Assembly: GCA_900556135.1 (NCBI GenBank)
Contig: USNR01000004.1
Span: 1-53,070 of the forward strand
DNA: 53,070 nucleotides
Source: an uncultured Clostridium sp.
GTDB lineage: Bacteria > Bacillota > Clostridia > TANB77 > CAG-508
Direction of reading: 5' to 3'
In this document: positions 17,767 through 25,405 of the stretch, in pieces
Layout: each line of letters starts with the position of its first letter
Position numbering within the stretch: position 1 is the stretch's first letter
Notes under the pieces: model-generated
Seen by the model: the letters and a program-made list of their open reading frames with translations, nothing else
The model's database searches: none
What the model was told of the DNA's origin: nothing
Translations under genes and position numbers: made by a program

Positions 17767-18804
17767 TTAAGCTGTTTCTATTATTTTTATTTCAAATTTT
17801 CCCGGCTTTATTTTATTATTCTCTTTTACATTTGCTATAAGTGCATATGTATCTTTCAATTTGTTTATATTTTCTTTTTTATGCCCAACTATATTATTTA
17901 TATTTTCTTTATTAGCTAATATTTCTACTTTCACAATTTTAGCATTTATCTTTTTTATCTCTTCTACAATTCTGTCATACCAAATTGCATCTTCCACAAG
18001 TTGTCCAAAAGCTGGGTGATAAGGTCCAGCAATTACTTCACTGTCTTTGTCTTCTGGATTAGTTATTGTATCCGTATTTTGAAGACCTGTTCTTATAACC
18101 TCAATATTATGCTTTCTAAATAATTTAACAGCCTCCTTGCTTCTTTCAACTGCTTGTGTAACATTTAGTGGTGTGTACTCTCCCTTGTTATATTCATCTT
18201 CTAATTCTGTTCCTTTTATTACTAATACTGGATATATTCTAACCATCTTTGGCTTTAATTTTACTATATCTTTTGCAGTCTGTAAATCATCCTTTTCTGA
18301 ACTATCTGGAAGTCCAACCATCATTTGATGTCCTAATCTAAATCCCTTCCATTTTATCAATTTAGACGCCTTCTTTACGTCCTCAAAACTATGGCCTCTC
18401 TTACACTTTTCCAATATATAATCATTAGTCGACTGAACACCTAATTCTATAGTTTTTACATTATATCTTTTTAGCATTTTCAAAATATCTTTATCGATTG
18501 CATCTGGCCTTGTCGACAAACGAATGCTATCAACTTTTTCTTCTTTAATAAATGGTTGAACACTACTTAAAAGCTCTTCTTGAATCTTTTTATCTATCGC
18601 AGTAAAACTGCCTCCAAAAAATGCTACTTCAACATAATTATTTTCATCTTTAAAATTGCTAAGATAATAATTTATTGTATCTGTTACGTCTTTTGGCGTC
18701 ACTTGCTTAAGCTCTCCACTTATCTTTCTCTGATTGCAAAAAGTACAACACTTTGTACAGCCTAAATGTGGCACAAAAACTGGTATTATATATTCCTTCT
18801 TCAA
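17767..18804 (-). CDS. Elp3-like radical SAM protein
   Basis: A 345-aa radical SAM enzyme related to the Elp3 catalytic core but without the acetyltransferase half. The cluster motif is CTKCCTFC (Cys16, Cys20, Cys23), followed by FFGGSFTAID, the IRLSTRPDAID block and IELGVQSTND. The reaction is not known; a tRNA-modifying role is inferred from Elp3. I prefer a TTG start at 18804 preceded by AGGAGGT 7 nt away; the ATG at 18831 has no ribosome site. Its place directly after rnc matches the usual Clostridia order, but smc, the usual next gene, is replaced by yitT. Confidence 0.85.
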   Translation of the reverse strand: MKKEYIIPVFVPHLGCTKCCTFCNQRKISGELKQVTPKDVTDTINYYLSNFKDENNYVEVAFFGGSFTAIDKKIQEELLSSVQPFIKEEKVDSIRLSTRPDAIDKDILKMLKRYNVKTIELGVQSTNDYILEKCKRGHSFEDVKKASKLIKWKGFRLGHQMMVGLPDSSEKDDLQTAKDIVKLKPKMVRIYPVLVIKGTELEDEYNKGEYTPLNVTQAVERSKEAVKLFRKHNIEVIRTGLQNTDTITNPEDKDSEVIAGPYHPAFGQLVEDAIWYDRIVEEIKKINAKIVKVEILANKENINNIVGHKKENINKLKDTYALIANVKENNKIKPGKFEIKIIETA

Positions 18805-18846
18805 ATAAGTTACCTCCTCTATTACAGTCATTGCTCTTTTAGTAAT

Positions 18847-19539
18847 CTATCCTTGGTTAATTATTTTTATTGCTTTATCTGCCGCATCCATTTCAGCTTG
18901 TTTCTTAGATTTTCCTACACCTGTAGCAACAGGTACATCGTTTACTTCAACTTGTGCTGTAAATGTTTTATCATGGTCTGGTCCATGTTCATCTATAATT
19001 TTATATTCTATTTTGATATTACCATGAACTTGTAACATTTCTTGTAAAATTGTTTTATGATCTTTTTGACCAACATGCTTTGTAGCCACTTCAATCTCAT
19101 CTTTTAAGTTTTCTATTATAAATTTCTCAGCCTCATCCAATCCAGCATCAAAATAAATAGCAGCTATAACAGCTTCCACACTATCAGCTAATATTGCTTT
19201 TTTCTTATTTCCATGATTTATCTTTTCAGATTTTCCTAAGTATAAGAAATCACTAAAATTATGCTTATTTGCGACCACATACAAACTATCTTCACACACA
19301 ACAGTAGCTCTAACTTTAGTCATTTCTCCTTCTTTTAATTTTGGATATTTGTTATAAATGTATTTACTTGAAATAAACTCTAATATACTATCCCCTAAAA
19401 ATTCTAACTTTTCATTACTATCAACTTTGTTTTCATTTGCATACGAAGTATGAACTAACGCGTTTTTTAATAATTTCTTATTTTTAAAAGTATATCCAAT
19501 ATTTTTTTCTAGTTCGTCTAATTTTTTATCCTCTCTCAT
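18847..19539 (-). CDS. rnc: Ribonuclease III
   Basis: Double-strand-specific endoribonuclease that processes rRNA and mRNA. Residues 1-150 are the RNase III domain with the signature NEKLEFLGDSILEF and the second acidic site LADSVEAVIAAIYFD. Residues 158-230 are a dsRNA-binding domain ending in VGKSKKQAEMDAADKA. Length 230 aa, normal. GAAAGGAAG precedes the ATG. It has its own promoter. Confidence 0.96.
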   Translation of the reverse strand: MREDKKLDELEKNIGYTFKNKKLLKNALVHTSYANENKVDSNEKLEFLGDSILEFISSKYIYNKYPKLKEGEMTKVRATVVCEDSLYVVANKHNFSDFLYLGKSEKINHGNKKKAILADSVEAVIAAIYFDAGLDEAEKFIIENLKDEIEVATKHVGQKDHKTILQEMLQVHGNIKIEYKIIDEHGPDHDKTFTAQVEVNDVPVATGVGKSKKQAEMDAADKAIKIINQG

Positions 19540-19564
19540 TTTCTCACTTCCTTTCGCCGAATAT

Positions 19565-19593
19565 ATTATACTCCATTTTTCGTGTAATGTCTA
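19565..19593 (-). promoter_or_regulatory. Sigma-A promoter of rnc
   Basis: On the minus strand TAGACA (19588-19593) and TATAAT (19565-19570) are 17 nt apart, 25 nt upstream of the rnc start. It lies just outside repeat S copy 2. Confidence 0.7.
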
Positions 19594-19603
19594 GAATCTA
19601 GAA

Positions 19604-19679
19604 CAAATCTGAAAATTTCAATTATCTCAACTCTACTTCTCCATATTATCAATAAAATTGAAATTTTCAGTAAATTTTC
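19604..19679. repeat. Dispersed palindromic repeat S, copy 2
   Basis: Contains a perfect 15-bp inverted repeat: CTGAAAATTTCAATT (19609-19623) and its complement at 19656-19670. It matches 8028-8110 in order of blocks and lies between rnc and acpP. Confidence 0.65.
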
Positions 19680-19712
19680 TGTGTAATGTAATTTTCTTAA
19701 CATATAAAAAAA

Positions 19713-19731
19713 GAAAGGCTACGAACCTTTC
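19713..19731 (-). terminator. Intrinsic terminator of acpP
   Basis: GAAAGG and CCTTTC pair around a 7-nt loop, followed by seven T on the minus strand, 13 nt after the acpP stop. Confidence 0.75.
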
Positions 19732-19743
19732 AATTATTTTTTC

Positions 19744-19986
19744 TTATGCTACGTGATCTTTTATATAATCAACTACATCTCCTACTGTTACGATTTTCTC
19801 TGCATCAGTATCTGGGATTTCTGTATCGAAATCTTCTTCTAAAGCCATTACTAATTCAACTATATCTAAAGAATCCGCTCCTAAATCATCTATAAAAGAT
19901 GCTTCCATAGTAACTGCTGTGTCAGCAACTCCTAATTGCTCTATTATTATTCCTTTTACCTTTTCAAAAATTTCTTCTGAACTCAT
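19744..19986 (-). CDS. acpP: Acyl carrier protein
   Basis: Carries acyl intermediates of fatty-acid synthesis on a 4'-phosphopantetheine arm. The attachment serine is Ser39 in the motif GADSLDIVELVMALEEDF. The protein is 80 aa, highly acidic, four-helix, as expected. GGAGGGGGTGAAC lies upstream of the ATG. It has its own promoter and terminator and precedes rnc, a common order in Firmicutes; the fab genes are not in the window. Confidence 0.96.
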   Translation of the reverse strand: MSSEEIFEKVKGIIIEQLGVADTAVTMEASFIDDLGADSLDIVELVMALEEDFDTEIPDTDAEKIVTVGDVVDYIKDHVA

Positions 19987-20030
19987 TACCTAAGTTCACC
20001 CCCTCCCAAATATTTATTAACTTACTACAT

Positions 20031-20059
20031 ACAATAATACAATTTCCTTTAATTGTCAA
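20031..20059 (-). promoter_or_regulatory. Sigma-A promoter of acpP
   Basis: TTGACA (20054-20059) and TATTGT (20031-20036) on the minus strand, 17-nt spacer. Confidence 0.75.
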
Positions 20060-20095
20060 GCAAAATATAATAAATTTTAAATACTTATTTTTTCC

Positions 20096-20158
20096 TTAGA
20101 AAATCAAGGTTTTCTAATCATTACTCAAACTGAATAATCAGTTCAATTAGTTTTTTTT
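20096..20158 (+). other. Two small tandem hairpins followed by a T-run, upstream of the HD-GYP gene
   Basis: TTAGAAAA (20096-20103) pairs perfectly with TTTTCTAA (20110-20117). AACTGA (20128-20133) pairs with TCAGTT (20138-20143) and is followed by CAATTAG and eight T. There is no gene upstream on this strand to be terminated. It may be a small transcript end or chance. Confidence 0.3.
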
Positions 20159-20200
20159 ATAACTTTCCATGGATTCACAAAAATCTACGAATATAAGTAC

Positions 20201-20229
20201 TTGCCATTTATATTTTTTAATGGTATATT
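20201..20229 (+). promoter_or_regulatory. Promoter of the HD-GYP gene
   Basis: TTGCCA (20201-20206) and TATATT (20224-20229), 17-nt spacer, 31 nt before the start codon. Confidence 0.65.
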
Positions 20230-20260
20230 ATATTTATATTAATACTAAGGAGAAAGTATA

Positions 20261-21205
20261 ATGAATTCAGAAAAATTTGATTTTTATGATCCAACATCTT
20301 TAAAAATTTATAATTTGGACCAAAATATGAAGTATCAACTATCAGTTCTAGATAACCTTGATGCCTTCACTAAAAGACATAGTGAAAACGTAGGTAATCT
20401 TTGCTGTAGAATATGTCAATATTTAAGGTTAAACAAAAAATTCACAATTCACGCAACAATTTGTGGTTACTTACACGATATAGGTAAAATGTTTATCCCC
20501 AAAGAGATTATAGAAAAACCCACATCTTTAACTGATGAAGAATATGAAATAATGAAAACTCACACAACTTTAGGTTATAATTTGTGCATGAAAGATATAC
20601 AATTACGTCCATATGCTGAAGGTCCTTTGTACCATCATGAAGCTTTAAATGGTTCTGGTTATCCTCAAGGCTTAAAAAAGGATGATATTCCTTTTGTTGC
20701 TCGCGTAATAAGAGTTGCTGACGAATATGATGCACTTGTAACCAAGAGACATTACACAACTCACGTTCATATATCAGATACCTTAAAGGAGCTTATGAAG
20801 GATGCTAGTCCTAGCAACTATACCAAGAGTATAGCATTAGAACAATTGTCAGAAAATTCTCAAGAAGGAAAAATAAGTCCTAAAATTTTAAAATGTTTAT
20901 TTAAAGTAGTTATAGATGATATTCTATATGAAATAAGTAGTGTTGTGGACTATGTTGACTATTTAAAAGACAATATTAAAAGATTAAAACTAATTGACTC
21001 TTATAATAAAAAGGCTGAATCAACAGATAAAGAAAAAAAGAAAGCATATTATAGAGAAGGTATGAAATTACTTTTTATAAGCGGTGAAAACGAAGCCAAT
21101 TATTCTTCTATCTTACAAGAATCCGAGGACGCATTAAAAATCAGAGAAGAAAGAGTTAAGGCTTTATACAACGAAATAAAAATTATTAAAAAGCTAAAAG
21201 TTTAA
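20261..21205 (+). CDS. HD-GYP domain protein, probable cyclic-di-nucleotide phosphodiesterase
   Basis: Residues 25-180 form an HD-GYP domain: the HD pair is YLHDIGK (72-73) and the GYP signature is HHEALNGSGYPQG (125-137), intact. HD-GYP enzymes hydrolyse c-di-GMP or related cyclic dinucleotides. There is no sensor or receiver domain and no membrane segment; the N-terminal 25 residues are short and the C-terminal third (about 210-314) is charged and helical, ending in KIIKKLKV. AGGAGA lies 7 nt before the ATG. It is a single-gene unit with its own promoter and a strong terminator. No GGDEF cyclase is visible in the window. Confidence 0.85.
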   Translation: MNSEKFDFYDPTSLKIYNLDQNMKYQLSVLDNLDAFTKRHSENVGNLCCRICQYLRLNKKFTIHATICGYLHDIGKMFIPKEIIEKPTSLTDEEYEIMKTHTTLGYNLCMKDIQLRPYAEGPLYHHEALNGSGYPQGLKKDDIPFVARVIRVADEYDALVTKRHYTTHVHISDTLKELMKDASPSNYTKSIALEQLSENSQEGKISPKILKCLFKVVIDDILYEISSVVDYVDYLKDNIKRLKLIDSYNKKAESTDKEKKKAYYREGMKLLFISGENEANYSSILQESEDALKIREERVKALYNEIKIIKKLKV

Positions 21206-21236
21206 AAGCATGCACAATATAAATGTGCATGCTTTT
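21204..21236 (+). terminator. Intrinsic terminator of the HD-GYP gene
   Basis: Perfect 13-bp stem, AAAAGCATGCACA with its complement at 21224-21236, followed by T. The stop codon overlaps the first bases. Confidence 0.9.
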
Positions 21237-21283
21237 TAATTGATAATTATTATACAATAAATATATTTCCCTGTTTATAGCTT

Positions 21284-21634
21284 TTAGTTCTCCAATCCAA
21301 AGCTAACGCCTAAAGCATTATTTATTTGACTCATTACTTTAGTGTCATCAATATGGCCTATCTTTTCCTTTAATCTACTTTTATCAATTGTTCGAATCTG
21401 TTCTGTAAGCACAATGGACTCAGATTTTAAATTGCTATTTTGTGGACCTATTTCTATATGTGTTGGTAGTTTATTTTTTCCCATTTGAGAAGTAATTGCC
21501 GCTGCTATAACTGTTGGACTATGCTTGTTCCCCATATCATTTTGAATTATAACAACAGGTCTTATTCCCCCTTGTTCCGATCCAACCACAGGGCTTAAAT
21601 CAGCATAAAACATATCTCCTCTTCGAACTATCAT
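21284..21634 (-). CDS. MazF/PemK-type endoribonuclease (NdoA-like)
   Basis: A 116-residue mRNA interferase toxin closely resembling Bacillus NdoA: RRGDMFYADLSPVVGSEQGG at the start, RPVVIIQND, the TVIAAAITS strand, and SIVLTEQIRTIDKSRL with the catalytic-site Thr/Glu. The ATG at 21634 has AGGAG 8 nt upstream; the ORF runs on 22 codons further up without a ribosome site. In most Firmicutes the antitoxin gene lies directly upstream and alr before it. Here the upstream gene is a GerS-like protein and there is no reading frame for an antitoxin in the 72-nt gap. Confidence 0.9.
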   Translation of the reverse strand: MIVRRGDMFYADLSPVVGSEQGGIRPVVIIQNDMGNKHSPTVIAAAITSQMGKNKLPTHIEIGPQNSNLKSESIVLTEQIRTIDKSRLKEKIGHIDDTKVMSQINNALGVSFGLEN

Positions 21635-21706
21635 ATTCTTCACTCCTACTATTTGTATAACTAAGATTCTGTTATTTGATATATTTAAAACATAGCCCAA
21701 ATTAAA

Positions 21707-22294
21707 TTAAAAAATATTTAATTTAATCTCATTATATAATATGTAAACTAGTACCTTTTGGTTATCATCTTCCACAATCATTTTTGTAGGTATTCCTGTG
21801 TTTTCATCCAAATATAACTGTTGATTTTTTTTATATTTATTATCCCATTCTATTGTATAAATTATATTTCTATCCTTTTTCTTCACTTTGCAATTACTGC
21901 TTTTTTCTTCTTCCAATTCTTTATATTTTTTTATAAAGTCATTTAAAAACATAGAATTTTCTGCTACATATGGATAATCTTGATATATTTTCTTTAAATT
22001 TAAGACCGTATTTTCTATTGTTAAATTATTATCCTCATATTTAATTATTACACCTTTTAAATTTTCTGGCTCTATTACTTCCTGTATTGTTTTATTTTTA
22101 TCGCATGTTTGCTTTACTTTGTATTTATTTACATTTTTGTTACTAGTAACTGTTATTTCAGCAAGAGCTTCATATGAACTAATATTATAAATATATTCTT
22201 CACACTCATCTAAAGTTTTATTACTTATATTATTTCCCATATTTGTTTTTTTATAATTTTTTTGCATAAAAAATATAAATATTGCAACAAGCAC
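21707..22294 (-). CDS. GerS-like membrane-anchored protein
   Basis: An N-terminal hydrophobic anchor is followed by an extracytoplasmic domain with the LolA/B-like pattern seen in GerS-type germination proteins: YIYNISSYEALAEITVTSNK, KYKVKQTC, EVIEPENLKGVIIKYEDN, and LYLDENTGIPTKMIVED. In C. difficile GerS works with the CwlD amidase in cortex modification; a CwlD-like gene is at 46083-46796. No lipobox Cys is apparent, so it may be anchored by the helix. Coordinates use the first conventional start (GTG, 22294), but the hydrophobic helix and a good ribosome site extend upstream to an ATA at 22339 in the same frame (see findings). It lies immediately upstream of mazF. Confidence 0.65.
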   Translation of the reverse strand: MLVAIFIFFMQKNYKKTNMGNNISNKTLDECEEYIYNISSYEALAEITVTSNKNVNKYKVKQTCDKNKTIQEVIEPENLKGVIIKYEDNNLTIENTVLNLKKIYQDYPYVAENSMFLNDFIKKYKELEEEKSSNCKVKKKDRNIIYTIEWDNKYKKNQQLYLDENTGIPTKMIVEDDNQKVLVYILYNEIKLNIF

Positions 22295-22429
22295 TAAAAG
22301 TATTGCTAAAGATGCTCCGATGATATATTTTTTCTTTATATTATTTCACCTTCCCTTCTATATTTTTCACAATGTAGTCTTTTTTTTAATTTAAATTAAA
22401 TCCAATTCATGTGTAATCGCTCAAAAAAA

Positions 22430-22453
22430 GATACATATTATTTTATATGTATC
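22430..22453 (-). terminator. Intrinsic terminator of the rodA-dusB end
   Basis: Perfect 9-bp stem (22430-22438 with 22445-22453) and a 6-nt loop, followed on the minus strand by seven T. It is 54 nt past the dusB stop. Confidence 0.8.
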
Positions 22454-22506
22454 ACTTTTTTACATTATGCTGAAAACATAAACTCTGATTTTTTCAAACA
22501 CAACAA

Positions 22507-23472
22507 TTATATATTTATTTCGTTAAAATAGTCTTCTAAGCACTGAATAACTTCTTTTTCAGTATCTAAATGGTTCACCCTATCTCTTAGCATACTAGCA
22601 TCTTTCAAATTTTTAGTATAGCCCGCTATATGTTTTCTCATTTCTTTTATAGCAATGTTTTCTCCCTTTATTGCAATTTCATTTCTTATATGTTCCTTTA
22701 TTGTATCTAGTCTTTCTTCAGGAGTTGGACCAGAAATAAGTTCTCCTGTTTTTAAATATTGTAATACTTCTCTAAAAATCCATGGATTTCCTAGTGTAGC
22801 TCTTCCAATCATTATTGCATCTACATTGGTTTGTTCTAGCATCCTCTTGGCATCTTGAGGAGTACGTATATCTCCATTCCCTATAATTGGAATTTTAGCA
22901 TTATCTTTTATCTTTTTAATTATATTCCAATCTGCAGTTCCAGAATAAAACTGACTTCTTGTTCTTCCATGTACAGCAATTGCACTTGCCCCTGCATCTT
23001 CAATTATCTTTGCAGCTTCCAGTGCTACAATATGTTCACTATCCCAACCACTCCTCATCTTTACTGTTATTGGAACCTTTGCTTCACTTACAGCACCTTC
23101 TACAATTTTTTTTACCAAATCTAAATTTAGCAATAATTTGCTTCCGTCCCCATTTTTTACTACCTTTGGAGCTGGGCATCCCATATTTATATCAATTATA
23201 TCCGCAAAATCATTTAAGTATCTAACTGAATATTTTATTGCCTCCACATCACTTCCAAATATTTGAACTGCCAATGGTTTTTCTTTTTTTTCTGACAACA
23301 GCAACTTTTTTGTTTTTTCATCTCCATAAAAAAGAGCCTTACTGCTAACCATCTCTGTATATACTAATCCAGCTCCATACTTTTTACACATCAATCGAAA
23401 AGGCAGGTCTGTAATACCTGCCATAGGTGCCAAGAATACATTATTTTCAATCTCAACATTTCCTATTTTCAT
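22507..23472 (-). CDS. dusB: tRNA-dihydrouridine synthase
   Basis: FMN-dependent reduction of uridines in tRNA to dihydrouridine. The TIM barrel begins IENNVFLAPMAGITDLPFR; the active-site Cys is in DINMGCPAPKV; FMN-contacting blocks are VKMRSGWD, VHGRTRSQFYSG, PIIGNGDI and GRATLGNPWIF. Length 321 aa is typical. It follows rodA by 30 nt in the min operon. DusB is the usual Firmicutes paralog; the exact subfamily is inferred. Confidence 0.93.
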   Translation of the reverse strand: MKIGNVEIENNVFLAPMAGITDLPFRLMCKKYGAGLVYTEMVSSKALFYGDEKTKKLLLSEKKEKPLAVQIFGSDVEAIKYSVRYLNDFADIIDINMGCPAPKVVKNGDGSKLLLNLDLVKKIVEGAVSEAKVPITVKMRSGWDSEHIVALEAAKIIEDAGASAIAVHGRTRSQFYSGTADWNIIKKIKDNAKIPIIGNGDIRTPQDAKRMLEQTNVDAIMIGRATLGNPWIFREVLQYLKTGELISGPTPEERLDTIKEHIRNEIAIKGENIAIKEMRKHIAGYTKNLKDASMLRDRVNHLDTEKEVIQCLEDYFNEINI

Positions 23473-23502
23473 TTAAATTTCAATCCTTCCTGTGATGTGT
23501 AA

Positions 23503-24609
23503 CTATTCAATAAATATTGCTTTCTGCCTTCTACCACTGATATTTAACAATAGGGCAATCATTATTAAATTAGTTAAAAGTGAGCTACCTCCATAACTTA
23601 CAAATGGCAATGGCACTCCAGTTATTGGCAACAATCCCATAGTCATACCAATATTTTCAACCATATGAAATATAAATACTCCTGCAATTCCAATTGCAAT
23701 ATATGAGCCTAACATATTTTTTGCAGTTTTAGCTATATATATTATTCTTGTTATCAATATTACATACGAAATAATAACTATTGCCGCAACCACAAATCCC
23801 ATTTCTTCACCTATAACTGCAAATATAAAGTCTGTAGTCTTTGGATATAAAAATCCTAATTGTGTTTGATTTCCCTTAAGAACTCCCATTCCTAAAAATT
23901 CTCCTGCTCCAATAGCAAGCTTAGATTGTATAACATTATATCCAGCACCTCTAGGATCTAGATTAGGATTTAAAAACACATCAATTCTCGTTTTAGCATG
24001 TTCCGGTAAAACGAAAAAATATAAAACCGGCAACATTACTGCTACTATTAATATTCCACCTATTATATATCTCTTCTTTATTCCTGATGCAAATAGCATA
24101 AACGTTATAGCCACTACAAAAGCTAGTGCTGTTCCATAATCTGGCTGTTTTATTATTAGTAATATTGGAACTCCCACTATAGCCAAAATCTTTAATAACT
24201 TTAATGGTCTGCTTACATTATCAGGATTCTGCTCTTGAATTATAGACATATAATAAGCAAGTGCTATTATTACAATAACTTTTGCAAATTCTGCTGGTTG
24301 TATAGAAATTGAACCTATATTAAACCAGCTGGTTGCACCATTTATCGGCTCTGTAAACAACACTCCTATTAGGGCAATAAGTACTATTCCATACAATATA
24401 GGAGATATCTTTGCAATAGTTTCATAATCCACAAAAATTATAACTATCATAATTGGAATACTTATGCCTATCCACATTATTTGCTTTTTGAACTCTGCAT
24501 AATCTGAACTTTGAGTTGCAGAATATAATGCAATAAGTCCAACCACCAATAATATAGCAACACATATCAGTATTCCATAATCCATATTTTTAAATATTCT
24601 TTTTCTCAT
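23503..24609 (-). CDS. rodA: Rod-shape-determining SEDS glycosyltransferase RodA
   Basis: A ten-helix membrane protein that polymerises lipid II along the cell cylinder with a class B PBP. SEDS motifs are visible: the NGATSWFNIGSISIQPAEFAKV loop, KQPDYGTALAF, the GFLYPKTTDFIFAVIGEEMG loop with the conserved Asp/Glu, and GVPLPFVSYGGSSLLTN. Length 368 aa. RodA rather than FtsW is favoured by its place next to minDE, as in many Clostridia. GAGGA precedes the ATG; it starts 12 nt after minE ends. Confidence 0.92.
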   Translation of the reverse strand: MRKRIFKNMDYGILICVAILLVVGLIALYSATQSSDYAEFKKQIMWIGISIPIMIVIIFVDYETIAKISPILYGIVLIALIGVLFTEPINGATSWFNIGSISIQPAEFAKVIVIIALAYYMSIIQEQNPDNVSRPLKLLKILAIVGVPILLIIKQPDYGTALAFVVAITFMLFASGIKKRYIIGGILIVAVMLPVLYFFVLPEHAKTRIDVFLNPNLDPRGAGYNVIQSKLAIGAGEFLGMGVLKGNQTQLGFLYPKTTDFIFAVIGEEMGFVVAAIVIISYVILITRIIYIAKTAKNMLGSYIAIGIAGVFIFHMVENIGMTMGLLPITGVPLPFVSYGGSSLLTNLIMIALLLNISGRRQKAIFIE

Positions 24610-24621
24610 TAAAAAATCCTC

Positions 24622-25389
24622 TTATTTTTTTACAGGTGTTTTCGTTTGTTTTTTCTTTGTTGAACTTTTCTTAGTATTCTTAGAAGTTTTGTTAGGTTTT
24701 GTAGTATTAGTTTTTTTAGTAGTTTTATTTTCCGTCGTCTCAGCTTTTTTATCTGTTTCTTCCTCTATTGTTTCAGTTTTCGCCTCATCTTTATTGTTAT
24801 CTTTCTCAATTTTTTCTTCTATTATTACCTCTTCTTTTTCAACAATTTCGATATTCTCTTCTTCCTTTTTTGAATCCTTACCAGTCATTTCAACTTTGCT
24901 ATTTTCTTTACTTTCATCTTCTTTATTTTCTTCTATTATTATTTTTTCAGAAGACTTTGCCTTTTCTTTATTATTAGTTTTTTTCCCTGATTTTGAGTCA
25001 TTATTTTTTTCTTTATTTTCAGTATTTACTTTATCTTCATTTTTTTCTTCTTTTTTATTTTTTCTTTCTTTTGCTTCTGCACTTGCCACAACTTCTTGCT
25101 TAATTCCAGCAATTGGTATATTGGCATATAAAGAAGGTGCCCCTGTTGTTCCGTCGTCATTTGGATTATTTGTTAGCCTTACATCTATGTCACCTTCGTC
25201 TACATCTATGTACTTTTTTATAACCTCTATAATTTCCTGTTTCATCATCTCCAAGAAATCTGCTGATACATTTGCTCTATCTTGCAATAAAACCAAATGT
25301 AATCTTTCTTTTGCTGTATCTCTTGAACTAATTTGCTCTTGTTCCTTTTTCCCTATTCTTCTAAAAAATCTTGCTATACTTTCAAACAT
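24622..25389 (-). CDS. minE: Cell division topological factor MinE with long charged C-terminal extension
   Basis: Residues 1-105 are MinE: an amphipathic N-terminus (MFESIARFFRR), the MinD-contact helix (RLHLVLLQDRAN), and the beta-strand core through DIDVRL and SLYANIPI. MinE makes MinD oscillate by stimulating its ATPase. From about 106 to 255 the protein is low complexity, made almost only of Lys, Glu, Asp, Asn, Thr and Ser, turning strongly basic at the end (TKKSSTKKKQTKTPVKK). Ordinary MinE is about 85-100 aa. The extension is in frame and the next gene follows its stop by 12 nt, so this is not a readthrough artefact. Predicted disordered. Confidence 0.9.
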   Translation of the reverse strand: MFESIARFFRRIGKKEQEQISSRDTAKERLHLVLLQDRANVSADFLEMMKQEIIEVIKKYIDVDEGDIDVRLTNNPNDDGTTGAPSLYANIPIAGIKQEVVASAEAKERKNKKEEKNEDKVNTENKEKNNDSKSGKKTNNKEKAKSSEKIIIEENKEDESKENSKVEMTGKDSKKEEENIEIVEKEEVIIEEKIEKDNNKDEAKTETIEEETDKKAETTENKTTKKTNTTKPNKTSKNTKKSSTKKKQTKTPVKK

Positions 25390-25405
25390 GTTTACCCTCC
25401 AATAA

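Noticed and set aside
24622..25000. CRISPR-like or tandem repeat array in the A/T-rich low-complexity stretch
   Set aside because: Repeated look comes from Lys/Glu codons in the MinE tail; no constant repeat with equal spacers.
24689..25405. 238-residue plus-strand ORF full of Ser, Phe and Leu
   Set aside because: Antisense shadow of the low-complexity MinE tail; Lys/Glu-rich codons read backwards give Phe/Ser/Leu. No ribosome site or recognisable domain.
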